A stretch of 11,175 nucleotides of DNA, from positions 1 to 11,175 of the forward strand of contig JAQTUY010000044.1 in the NCBI GenBank assembly GCA_028707105.1. Reading direction: 5' to 3'. Made by a program: the position numbers and the translations under genes. The first letter of the stretch is position 1. Every line of letters starts with the position of its first letter. Below the pieces are notes generated by a model that made no database searches, had not been told where the DNA came from, and worked only from the letters and a program-made list of their open reading frames with translations. This stretch comes from Candidatus Omnitrophota bacterium (GTDB taxonomy: Bacteria > Omnitrophota > Koll11 > Gygaellales > JAQTUY01). Shown here in pieces: positions 1 through 6,473 of this stretch.

Positions 1-1317
1 CATCTTGAGAGCCTGCACTCAACTACCCGGGCCATCGGCTCAGTCTTTGACTTAGATGAGCTCTTAAATAAGATCATGGACTATGCCATCACCGTAACCG
101 GAGCTGAAAGAGGCTTCTTACTGCTCTATGATGATAAGACTAACCAGCTAAACCTTAAGCTCTCTCATGGCTTCAACACCCTGGAATCCTTCTCTTTTGA
201 GAGCTCCAAGCTCTCACTTGAGCTCATCCATGAAGCTGAGAAGCAAAAAGACACCCTGATCGCCTCATCTGAAGCTGCTCCTACCCCCAAGATCCAAAAC
301 GAGCTAAAGTCCTACAACGTAAAACAAGCCTTATCAGCCTATCTGACCTCAAGAGACAAGCCTATAGGTATCCTCTACCTGGATAACCAGCTCTCCTCAG
401 GCACCTTCGGCAAGCAGGAGCTGGAGCTGATGCAGTCCTTCGCAGTCCAGGCTTCAGTATCTTTAGAGAACGCCCACCTGGTCTCAGACCTCCTAGACCA
501 GGCACGCTTAAGGCAGGAGCTGGAGCTGGGACGAGAGATCCAGATGGACCTCCTGCCCAAAGTCACACCCGTAATACCCGGCCTTAAGCTAAGCGGCCTT
601 ATGCTCCCGGCCAAGGAGATAGGAGGGGACTACTATGACTTCCTGGTGCATAAACCCCAGCCTACACAAGGAACCGATCCCTCTAGCGCAGAGCGCCTCT
701 CTGTAGTCATAGGTGACGTCTCCGGCAAGGGCGTAGCCGCAGGGCTCTTAATGGCCATGGTCAAGACCTGCCTCTACGCCTTAAACAAGCAGCCGATCAC
801 CCCTAAAGCCATTCTTCTTTCAACTAACCAGATGCTCTATGAGCATATCAATGCCAAGAAGTTCATGACCATGCTCTACCTAACCTGGGACCCGAACCAA
901 AAGAAGCTCTTCTACTCCTCAGCCGGGCATGAGCATATACTAATATACAGGGTGCCTGGCTCCGCCACTGGCGGCACAGCGAGCGCTGGCATTCCAAATG
1001 CACACGGCAGCGTCGAAGCCATTATCTCCGGAGGCTTCATGCTCGGGATGATCCCGGATATAGACCAGTACCTGGAAGACCGCTTCCTTACCCTAAACCC
1101 GCAAGATAAGGTCATCCTCTACACCGATGGAGTGACTGAAGCCAGGAACATAGATGAGGACCTCTTTGGCTTAAAACGCTTAACCGATCTCATCTCCCAG
1201 CATGGCCATAAGCCGGCCCAGGACCTGCTCTCTATCATCAAAGAAGAAGTCTACGCCTACATGGGCACCCGTGAGCAGTATGATGATATAACCTTAGTCG
1301 TTATGGAGGCGACATGA
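1..1317 (+). CDS. GAF domain plus SpoIIE-type PP2C serine/threonine phosphatase (5' end missing)
   Basis: The frame is open from the first base, so the true start lies upstream. The ATG at 76 is internal to the GAF domain, because residues before it (from ESLHSTTRAIGSVFDLDELL) match a GAF start. The GAF domain runs to about base 465. A helical linker ending in RQELELGREIQMDLLP leads into the PP2C-SIG catalytic domain. Expected metal-binding acidic positions are present: GGDYYD (base 619 on), GDVSGKG (712 on), YTDGVTEA (1123 on) and YDDITL (about 1279 on). Proteins of this build are soluble phosphatases that usually dephosphorylate anti-anti-sigma (STAS) proteins in partner-switching control; the GAF domain senses an unknown signal. 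No partner gene is in view. A Gly/Ala/Ser-rich stretch at about 952-1035 lengthens one loop of the catalytic domain. Codon use (CTC, ACC and TCC rich; GCG rare) differs by eye from the genes downstream. Confidence 0.93.
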   Translation, partial: HLESLHSTTRAIGSVFDLDELLNKIMDYAITVTGAERGFLLLYDDKTNQLNLKLSHGFNTLESFSFESSKLSLELIHEAEKQKDTLIASSEAAPTPKIQNELKSYNVKQALSAYLTSRDKPIGILYLDNQLSSGTFGKQELELMQSFAVQASVSLENAHLVSDLLDQARLRQELELGREIQMDLLPKVTPVIPGLKLSGLMLPAKEIGGDYYDFLVHKPQPTQGTDPSSAERLSVVIGDVSGKGVAAGLLMAMVKTCLYALNKQPITPKAILLSTNQMLYEHINAKKFMTMLYLTWDPNQKKLFYSSAGHEHILIYRVPGSATGGTASAGIPNAHGSVEAIISGGFMLGMIPDIDQYLEDRFLTLNPQDKVILYTDGVTEARNIDEDLFGLKRLTDLISQHGHKPAQDLLSIIKEEVYAYMGTREQYDDITLVVMEAT

Positions 1318-1318
1318 G

Positions 1319-1383
1319 AAACGGGGTCAGACCTAATTTTTTTTGGTATTGGGCAGTAGTAAAAATTAGGTCTGACCCCGTTT
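1319..1383. repeat. 65 bp palindromic element with 23 bp perfect inverted arms
   Basis: The left arm 1319-1341 (starting AAACGGGGTCAGACC) is the exact reverse complement of 1361-1383, with a 19-base spacer. It starts two bases after the stop codon of the phosphatase gene and ends 17 bases before the trpB -35 box. The right arm ends CCCCGTTTT, so in RNA it forms a very long stem followed by a short U run. It could therefore stop read-through into trpB, although the long loop is not typical of an intrinsic terminator. The GGGGTCAGACC border resembles REP/RAYT-type or MITE-like palindromes, but no transposase is present and this assignment is inferred. Confidence 0.85.
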
Positions 1384-1399
1384 TACCACTTTATCTCAA

Positions 1400-1428
1400 T
1401 TGACACTCTGCTGTTTTTCCCTTATAAT
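1400..1428 (+). promoter_or_regulatory. Consensus sigma70-type promoter of the trpBA unit
   Basis: TTGACA at 1400-1405 and TATAAT at 1423-1428 are separated by exactly 17 bases, a perfect consensus. The expected transcription start is about 1435-1437, which coincides with the trpB ATG at 1437. Confidence 0.85.
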
Positions 1429-1436
1429 ACCCCTCT

Positions 1437-2618
1437 ATGCTACCTGACAAACACGGACATTTTAAGGATTTGGGCGGAAGGTATGTGCCTGAGACCCTCA
1501 TATCGGCATTGGATGAGCTGGAGGAGATATATTCTGCTGCCAAGAAGGATAAGGCTTTCCAAAGGCGGTTAGATTATTATTTAAGAGAATATGCCGGCCG
1601 TCCCACTCCGTTGTATCCTGCCCGCAATTTAAGCCGCCGTTTAGGGAAGGCGCGTATCTATCTTAAAAGGGAAGACCTTCTTCATACCGGCGCGCATAAG
1701 ATCAATAATACCTTAGGCCAGATTTTGCTTACTCTCCATATGGGCAAAAAGCGTGTTATCGCCGAAACCGGAGCCGGCCAGCACGGCGTGGCTACCGCGA
1801 CGGTTGCCGCGTTGTTCGGTTTGAAATGCGATGTTTATATGGGCGCCGAAGATGTGGAACGCCAGGCCCTGAATGTTTTCCGGATGAAGCTGCTCGGAGC
1901 GCGGGTCATCCCGGTTACCAGCGGTTCGCAGACCTTGAAAGACGCCATCAATGAAGCGATGAGGGATTGGGTCACCAATGTCAAGACCACGCATTACATT
2001 ATCGGTTCAGTGGTGGGGCCGCATCCCTTCCCGATGATGGTGCGGGATTTTCAGTGCGTGATCGGCAAAGAGGTAAAAAAACAGGTTAAATTCATAGAAG
2101 ATAAGCTTCCGGATTATTTAGTGGCCTGCGTGGGTGGCGGAAGCAATGCCATGGGGCTATTTTACCCGTTCCTGAACGATAAAAAGGTGAAGATGATCGG
2201 GGTGGAAGCCGCCGGCAAAGGCCTATCGTCGGGCGAGCATTCCGCTACTTTAGAAAAAGGGAAAGTCGGGATCTTGCATGGATCTAAGTCCAATATTTTA
2301 GAGGATGCCTTTGGCCAGGTCAAGATCGCCTATTCCATTTCGGCAGGTTTGGATTATCCCGGCACCGGCCCGGAACATACCTATTTTAAAGATATCGGCA
2401 GGGCGGCTTACGTGGCAGCTACTGATAAAGAGGCACTGGAAGGTTTTAAACTTCTTTCGCAAACCGAAGGTATCATACCCGCTTTGGAATCCAGCCATGC
2501 CGTGGCTTATCTGAAAAAGTTGGCTCCTAAGGTCAAGAAAAATTCAATCATCGTGGTCTGCGTCTCGGGCAGAGGCGATAAGGATGTTGAGATCGCCCAG
2601 CGGGAATTAGGAATATAG
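1437..2618 (+). CDS. trpB: Tryptophan synthase beta subunit
   Basis: The 393-residue product is a full-length PLP enzyme that condenses indole (channelled from TrpA) with L-serine to give tryptophan in the cytoplasm. The N-terminus [18 protein letters not shown] is the family's usual start. The Schiff-base lysine is K88 in [12 protein letters not shown], and the catalytic glutamate is E110 in AETGAGQHG. The phosphate-binding loop GGGSNAMG is at 233-240, [11 protein letters not shown] at 304-314 and SGRGDKD at 377-383. The start is fixed. An in-frame TAA lies at 1425-1427 inside the -10 box, the next ATG/GTG codons would remove conserved residues, and no Shine-Dalgarno exists upstream. The mRNA is therefore probably leaderless. 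trpA follows after 16 bases. No other trp genes flank the pair. Confidence 0.98.
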   Translation: MLPDKHGHFKDLGGRYVPETLISALDELEEIYSAAKKDKAFQRRLDYYLREYAGRPTPLYPARNLSRRLGKARIYLKREDLLHTGAHKINNTLGQILLTLHMGKKRVIAETGAGQHGVATATVAALFGLKCDVYMGAEDVERQALNVFRMKLLGARVIPVTSGSQTLKDAINEAMRDWVTNVKTTHYIIGSVVGPHPFPMMVRDFQCVIGKEVKKQVKFIEDKLPDYLVACVGGGSNAMGLFYPFLNDKKVKMIGVEAAGKGLSSGEHSATLEKGKVGILHGSKSNILEDAFGQVKIAYSISAGLDYPGTGPEHTYFKDIGRAAYVAATDKEALEGFKLLSQTEGIIPALESSHAVAYLKKLAPKVKKNSIIVVCVSGRGDKDVEIAQRELGI

Positions 2619-2634
2619 GCTACCGATCAATCAA

Positions 2635-3423
2635 ATGAACCGTATAGATAAAAAATTTAAAGAACTAAAAGCGCGCGATAAGAAAGCGTTTATTGCTTTT
2701 GTGACCTGCGGTTATCCGGATATCGCCGCTACCGAGAAGCTGGTTTTAGAGTTTGATAGATCCGGCGCGGATATCGTAGAGCTAGGCGTCCCTTTTTCCG
2801 ATCCTATCGCCGACGGCCCGGTCATTCAGGAAGCATCCGTAAAAGCGTTATTGAATAACGTTAACCTTTATGATGTGCTATCCCTGGTTAAAAGGCTGCG
2901 CCGTAAGACCGAGATCCCCCTTTGCGCGATGACTTATTATAATCCGGTATTTTGCTTCGGCGAGGAGAGATTTTTAAAAGAGGCAAAAAACTCCGGGCTT
3001 GACGGTTTGATCATCCCCGACCTGCCTCCCGAGGAGGCTGGTTCGCTTCTTAAGTTATCCCGTTCTTATGGTTTAGACGTAATATTATTCCTTTCTCCTA
3101 CCAGTTCCAGGGAAAGGGCAAAATTTATTGTGAAAAAGGCGCGGGGTTTCATCTATTATGTATCCTTGACCGGGGTAACCGGTTCCCGCAAGTCCCTGCC
3201 CGCGGATATGTCTAAAAATATAAAAGAGATAAAAAAGACAACCGATATTCCGGTCTGCGTCGGCTTTGGCGTGTCCGCGCCGGAACATGTGCGCCAGGTA
3301 TACAAGGTAGCAGACGGCGCTATTGTAGGCAGCGCCATTATTCAGCAGATAAAGGCTAACGCCGGCAAGCGCGATCTGGTTAAAAAAGTAGGCAGCTTCG
3401 TAAAAAGGTTGGCCAATGTATAA
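2635..3423 (+). CDS. trpA: Tryptophan synthase alpha subunit
   Basis: The 262-residue TIM-barrel enzyme cleaves indole-3-glycerol phosphate to indole and glyceraldehyde 3-phosphate, and passes indole to TrpB in the alpha2-beta2 complex. The catalytic residues E49 (in ADIVELGVPFSDP) and D60 (in PIADGPV) fall at the same numbers as in the Salmonella enzyme. FVTCGYPD at 22-29, a loop around LTGVTGSR (about 178-185) and a phosphate-binding GFGVS/GSAI region near the C-terminus are all present. The start at 2635 gives the normal N-terminus, but only a weak TAGG lies upstream, so translation is probably coupled to trpB. The 3' end overlaps the next gene by 8 bases. Confidence 0.98.
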   Translation: MNRIDKKFKELKARDKKAFIAFVTCGYPDIAATEKLVLEFDRSGADIVELGVPFSDPIADGPVIQEASVKALLNNVNLYDVLSLVKRLRRKTEIPLCAMTYYNPVFCFGEERFLKEAKNSGLDGLIIPDLPPEEAGSLLKLSRSYGLDVILFLSPTSSRERAKFIVKKARGFIYYVSLTGVTGSRKSLPADMSKNIKEIKKTTDIPVCVGFGVSAPEHVRQVYKVADGAIVGSAIIQQIKANAGKRDLVKKVGSFVKRLANV

Positions 3424-4684
3424 AAAGGCGGTCATTAAGAACGGCATCCGGGTAGTATCGCACGATATGCCTGACCGGCAGTCCGCGGCTTTGGGCATAT
3501 GGATAGATGTCGGCTCCAGGTATGAGACCAAAAAGATAAGCGGTATCGCCCATTTCCTGGAGCATCTTATTTTTAAGGGCTCCAGGAAATACTCCTGCCG
3601 GCAGATCAAAGAATCCATCGAAGGCATCGGGGGCGCTTTGAACGGTTTTACTTCGGAAGAATTTACCGCGTATATCGCTAAATTCCCCGCGAACTGTTTT
3701 GATCGGATCCTTAACGTGCTTTCAGATATGGTCCTAAACCCCTTGTTCCCGCCTGAGGAGATCGAAAAAGAACGCACCGTCATCATTGAAGAAATAAAGA
3801 TGTATAAGGACCTTCCGCAGAGCTATGTCTCTCAGCTATTGGATGGGATGCTCTGGCCCAAGCATCCGTTAGGCGAGAATATCGCCGGAACCATAGAATC
3901 CGTAAAGGGCTTGAGCAGGAAAGACCTTCGCGCTTTTAAAGAAAAACATTATTCCGCTCCGCATATCCTGATCGCCGCCTGCGGCCGCCTGGACCAGGAT
4001 GAGATCCTTGGAAAAATAGAGAAAAGATTCGGTAATACAGCCGTCGTGAAGAGGGGGCATTATATCGGCGTCAAAGAAGATCAGTCTCACCCGGCCATTA
4101 AGGTTTTCAATAAGGATACCGAACAGACCCATCTGGCCCTGGGGTTCCATTCTTTGCACAGGGGCCATCCGGATAAGCACGCGTTGGGGCTTTTACATAT
4201 TATTCTAGGCGGGAATATGTCCAGCCGCCTGTTTAATGAGGTCAGGGAAAAGAAGGGGCTGGCATATGAGATAGGCACGGGAATAGCGCGTTTGCACGAC
4301 TCCGGGGCCTTTATCGTGCACGCCGGAATAGATAACCACAAGGTAAAGCCCGCTCTGGAAGTCATATTAAGGGAATTGGAGCGGGTAAAAGAAAAATTGG
4401 TCACCGAGGATGAATTCAGGCGGGCCCGGGAATTTTATACCGGCCAGCTTACCCTTGCGCTTGAGGATACCATGGACCATATGCTTTGGGTCGGCGAGTC
4501 TATGATAGCCCTGGATAAGACTTATACTCTTGAGGATATAATCAATCAAGTGAATGAGGTCACCAGGCAGGACATCCAGCGGCTGGCCAGGCAGATATTT
4601 AATAAGAATAAAGTCAACTTGGCGCTTATCGGCCCGTTAAAAGAACAAGAGAGAGAATTGCACAAATGCGTATCTTCATATTAA
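3416..4684 (+). CDS. M16B-family zinc metallopeptidase (processing-peptidase-like)
   Basis: The 422-residue protein has the inverted zinc motif HFLEH at residues 46-50. The third ligand is most likely E126 in RTVIIEEIKMYKD, which is 76 residues after H50, the usual family spacing. The C-terminal half has the expected QTHLALGFHSLHRGHPDKHALGLL and a glycine-rich GGNMSSRLF followed by VREKKGLAYEIG, typical of the non-catalytic repeat. The size fits the single-chain bacterial type related to mitochondrial processing peptidase beta and Bacillus YmxG, not the roughly 950-residue pitrilysins. There is no signal peptide, so it is probably cytoplasmic; the substrate is unknown. Its ATG lies inside the end of trpA and its end overlaps the CNNM gene by 19 bases, so all four genes are probably one transcript. 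Confidence 0.95.
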   Translation: MYKKAVIKNGIRVVSHDMPDRQSAALGIWIDVGSRYETKKISGIAHFLEHLIFKGSRKYSCRQIKESIEGIGGALNGFTSEEFTAYIAKFPANCFDRILNVLSDMVLNPLFPPEEIEKERTVIIEEIKMYKDLPQSYVSQLLDGMLWPKHPLGENIAGTIESVKGLSRKDLRAFKEKHYSAPHILIAACGRLDQDEILGKIEKRFGNTAVVKRGHYIGVKEDQSHPAIKVFNKDTEQTHLALGFHSLHRGHPDKHALGLLHIILGGNMSSRLFNEVREKKGLAYEIGTGIARLHDSGAFIVHAGIDNHKVKPALEVILRELERVKEKLVTEDEFRRAREFYTGQLTLALEDTMDHMLWVGESMIALDKTYTLEDIINQVNEVTRQDIQRLARQIFNKNKVNLALIGPLKEQERELHKCVSSY

Positions 4685-5700
4685 CTCTACCCTTCGCTTT
4701 GCTCGCGGTGTTTATTCTGGCGGTCATTTCATTCTTTTTTTCCATATCCGAGACCTCGATTATCGCGCTAAGCAAGATAAAGATGCAGCATTTAGCGGCT
4801 AAGGGTGTCAAGGGCGCGCAAAGCGTTAAAAAATTAGTGACCAATCTTGATAAATTCATCGCGGCTATCCTGATCGGAAATAATATCGTTAACGTGGCGA
4901 TGTCCGCGATCATCACCGCGGTATTCGTCTCCATCCTCGGGTATGACATAGGGGTAATAGCGGCCACCCTGGCCACATCTTGTTTTATCGTTTTATTTTG
5001 CGAAATAACGCCGAAACTGCTGGCGATAAAGCACACCGAGAAGATCGCCCTTTTAAGCGCCCCCATAATGACAGTCGTTATCAAGCTGCTTGATCCTTTT
5101 GTCCGCATGTTTTTAGGCGTAAGCGGCCTGATCATGAAGATATTCGGGTCCACTGCCGTAAAAAGGTCCCCGCTTATTACCGAAGAAGAATTACGCGTGA
5201 TGATTGAGGTCGGTAAGGAAGAGGGGGTCTTGACCGATGAAGAGAGAAAGATGCTGCACCGTATCTTTGAATTCGGAGAAACCAGGGTATCGGATGTTAT
5301 GGTCTCCTTTAAAGACGTAATAGCCGTTGACGTCAAGTCAACGCAGGATGAATTACTGGATATCCTGGCTGAGGAGGGCCATGCCCGCGTCCCGGTGTTT
5401 AAGGATGCCAGGGAGAATGTTACCGGCATAATTTACGTGCGGGACCTGCTCTATCTTTTAAAGGAGAAGCAGCTTTTTCTGCTGGAAGACCTGACCCATC
5501 CGCCTTATTTCGTGCCGGCGCAAAAGAGCGTAAACGAACTGCTGCGGGAGTTTCAGTCTAAAAAGATCCAGATCGCGGTCGTTGTGGATGATAAACAAAA
5601 GGCCATCGGCTTGGTAACCCTGGAGGACTTGGTCGAAGAGATCGTAGGCGAGATCGAAGAGTCCGTATCGCATGAGAACCATTCAAAAGTCAAAAGGTAA
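4666..5700 (+). CDS. CNNM/HlyC-CorC-type membrane protein: DUF21 domain plus CBS pair
   Basis: The 344-residue protein starts with a DUF21 (CNNM) transmembrane domain. Hydrophobic segments lie at about residues 5-30, 64-90, 93-112 and 127-152. Signature motifs are SISETSI (26-32), IGNNIVN (70-76) and CEITPK (112-117). A cytoplasmic pair of CBS domains follows (about 205-265 and 275-330), ending in the conserved GLVTLEDLVEEIVGEIEE. The family is linked to magnesium or other divalent cation export, and CBS pairs usually bind adenine nucleotides. The protein stops right after the second CBS domain and lacks the C-terminal CorC_HlyC domain of most family members. Its ATG overlaps the M16 gene and is preceded by a weak purine stretch, AGAGAGA (4649-4655). 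Confidence 0.93.
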   Translation: MRIFILTLPFALLAVFILAVISFFFSISETSIIALSKIKMQHLAAKGVKGAQSVKKLVTNLDKFIAAILIGNNIVNVAMSAIITAVFVSILGYDIGVIAATLATSCFIVLFCEITPKLLAIKHTEKIALLSAPIMTVVIKLLDPFVRMFLGVSGLIMKIFGSTAVKRSPLITEEELRVMIEVGKEEGVLTDEERKMLHRIFEFGETRVSDVMVSFKDVIAVDVKSTQDELLDILAEEGHARVPVFKDARENVTGIIYVRDLLYLLKEKQLFLLEDLTHPPYFVPAQKSVNELLREFQSKKIQIAVVVDDKQKAIGLVTLEDLVEEIVGEIEESVSHENHSKVKR

Positions 5701-5711
5701 ATCTTTTACGC

Positions 5712-5746
5712 TTGACATTGACAGCCGTATTTAGAAGTGGTAGACT
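5712..5746 (+). promoter_or_regulatory. Promoter with two tandem TTGACA boxes and an extended -10
   Basis: TTGACA occurs twice back to back (5712-5717 and 5718-5723). From the second, a 17-base spacer leads to TAGACT (5741-5746, 4 of 6 matches), preceded by TGG, an extended -10 (TGn). The predicted start is about 5753-5755, giving a leader of about 127 nt before the ATG at 5882. An overlapping TATATT at 5746-5751 is the better -10 by sequence but its spacing to either -35 is too long. Confidence 0.65.
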
Positions 5747-5766
5747 ATATTTTGAATTTAACAATT

Positions 5767-5869
5767 CGTGGGCAGCACCCCACGCTAATCGCACCTAGCC
5801 CAAATCGGTTTTGGGCTAGTGTTCGCCTGGTGGCGAAGTGTTGCGTGGGTGTATCCCTTTTGTGGGGTA
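5767..5869 (+). ncRNA. Putative structured 5' leader RNA (three-way junction with competing stems), class unknown
   Basis: Stem P1 pairs 5779-5785 (CCCACGC) with 5843-5849 (GCGTGGG). Inside it are P2, 10 bp, 5795-5804 with 5810-5819 and a 5-base loop, and P3, 6 bp, 5822-5827 with 5832-5837 and a TGGT loop. P2 and P3 are separated by only two bases. The 5' strand of P1 can instead pair with CGTGGG at 5767-5772 (6 bp hairpin) or, through CCCCAC (5778-5783), with GTGGGG at 5862-5867 next to the ribosome-binding site. A further hairpin, 5852-5857 with 5864-5869, touches the first base of the Shine-Dalgarno. Such exclusive pairings are what a cis-regulatory leader or riboswitch would show. I do not recognise a known RNA class, and the structure is read by eye, not folded. 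Confidence 0.55.
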
Positions 5870-5881
5870 AGGAGGAATAAA

Positions 5882-6031
5882 ATGGCGGAAAAAGGTTATT
5901 GCGTAAAATGCAAGGCGTCAAAAGAAATGAAGGACGAACAGAAGGTTGTTTTCAAGAACGGCCGTAACGCCTTAAAAGGCAAATGCACTACCTGCGGCAC
6001 CTCGATGTGTAAAATATTAGGGAAGAAATAG
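5882..6031 (+). CDS. Small zinc-ribbon protein, DUF5679-like
   Basis: The 49-residue basic protein has two CxxC pairs, YCVKC (C7, C10) and CTTCGTSMC (C35, C38), the layout of a single zinc ribbon. It matches the pattern I know for DUF5679: C-x-x-C, an EMKD motif, then KNGRxAxxGxCxxCGT. Function is unknown; a nucleic-acid or ribosome-associated role is only a guess from size and charge. The start is set by AAGGAGG at 5869-5875, six bases before ATG. The frame is open further upstream to an ATG at 5819, but that lies inside a strong leader hairpin and lacks a ribosome-binding site. The gene has its own promoter and a long leader. Confidence 0.85.
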   Translation: MAEKGYCVKCKASKEMKDEQKVVFKNGRNALKGKCTTCGTSMCKILGKK

Positions 6032-6089
6032 TCTTCATCCATTTTTTTACCTTTTAGCCGTATTATTAAGTTTCATAATCCGGTAAGAT

Positions 6090-6096
6090 AAGGAGG
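6090..6096 (+). promoter_or_regulatory. Shine-Dalgarno that fixes the AUA start of rsfS
   Basis: AAGGAGG lies eight bases before ATA at 6105, normal spacing for a strong bacterial ribosome-binding site. No ATG, GTG, TTG, CTG or ATT occurs in the rsfS frame between the in-frame stop at 6102-6104 and the ATG at 6183. Confidence 0.85.
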
Positions 6097-6104
6097 CGGT
6101 TTAA

Positions 6105-6473
6105 ATAGAATCTAGAAAATTAGCGCTTAAGGTAGCAAACATAGCCAAGGCTAAAAAAGCGGAAGACCCCTTAATACTCGATATGCGCAAGGTGAGCAGC
6201 TTCTGCGATTACTTTGTCATTTTAAGCGGAGATTCGCTTCGTCATACCAAGGCATTAGCTGACGCGATAGAAAAAGAGCTTGAGAAGGACAATATAAAAC
6301 CCCTCGCCAGTCCTCCCAAAGGGGAAACGCCGTGGGTCGCCCTGGATTATACGGACATAGTGGTCCATATTTTTCATAAACCGGTGCGGCAGTACTATTC
6401 TTTAGAACGGCTTTGGCAAGACGCCCCTCATGTAAGGATCCTCAAGAAGAAAAATGAAAGAAAGAAAACTTGA
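6105..6473 (+). CDS. rsfS: Ribosomal silencing factor RsfS (Iojap family), probable AUA start
   Basis: RsfS binds ribosomal protein uL14 on the large subunit and blocks subunit joining when nutrients are short. Family signatures are SSFCDYFVILSGDS, WVALDYTDIVVHIFHKPVR and YYSLERLWQDAP. Starting at the ATG at 6183 would give only 96 residues and lose the first helix and strand. The same frame continues upstream and encodes ESRKLALKVANIAKAKKAED and then PLILD, which fits the family N-terminus. An in-frame TAA at 6102-6104 bounds it. The only codon suitably placed after the strong Shine-Dalgarno (6090-6096) is ATA at 6105, giving 122 residues, a normal length. Either AUA is a real non-canonical start or it is a sequencing error or mutation of ATG. 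The 3' end overlaps argS by 20 bases. Confidence 0.88.
   Translation: MESRKLALKVANIAKAKKAEDPLILDMRKVSSFCDYFVILSGDSLRHTKALADAIEKELEKDNIKPLASPPKGETPWVALDYTDIVVHIFHKPVRQYYSLERLWQDAPHVRILKKKNERKKT

Noticed and set aside
76..78. ATG at 76 as the start of the phosphatase gene
   Set aside because: The frame is open and GAF-like from base 1, so this Met is internal and the gene is cut by the window edge.
3085..3786. Open frame of 233 codons on the minus strand across trpA and the M16 gene
   Set aside because: Both plus-strand genes are unmistakable here and the minus-strand product shows no recognisable domain.
4626..5429. Long open frame of 267 codons on the minus strand opposite the CNNM gene
   Set aside because: It overlaps a clearly conserved plus-strand protein, its translation is Ser/Thr/Ile-rich without family motifs, and it lacks a sensible ribosome-binding site. 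It is the antisense shadow of codon bias.
5819..5881. Upstream in-frame ATG that would extend the zinc-ribbon protein by 21 residues
   Set aside because: It lies in the P2 stem of the leader, has no ribosome-binding site, and the extension is unlike the family. AAGGAGG fits the ATG at 5882.
5755..5881. The leader as a tRNA, 5S rRNA, SRP RNA or 6S RNA
   Set aside because: It lacks the T-loop and acceptor pattern of a tRNA, the conserved GGAAGC apical loop of SRP RNA, the 5S core sequence, and the long open bulge of 6S RNA.
6032..6104. A separate promoter for rsfS (CATAAT at 6074-6079)
   Set aside because: No acceptable -35 lies 16-18 bases upstream, and transcription from the zinc-ribbon gene promoter would cover it.
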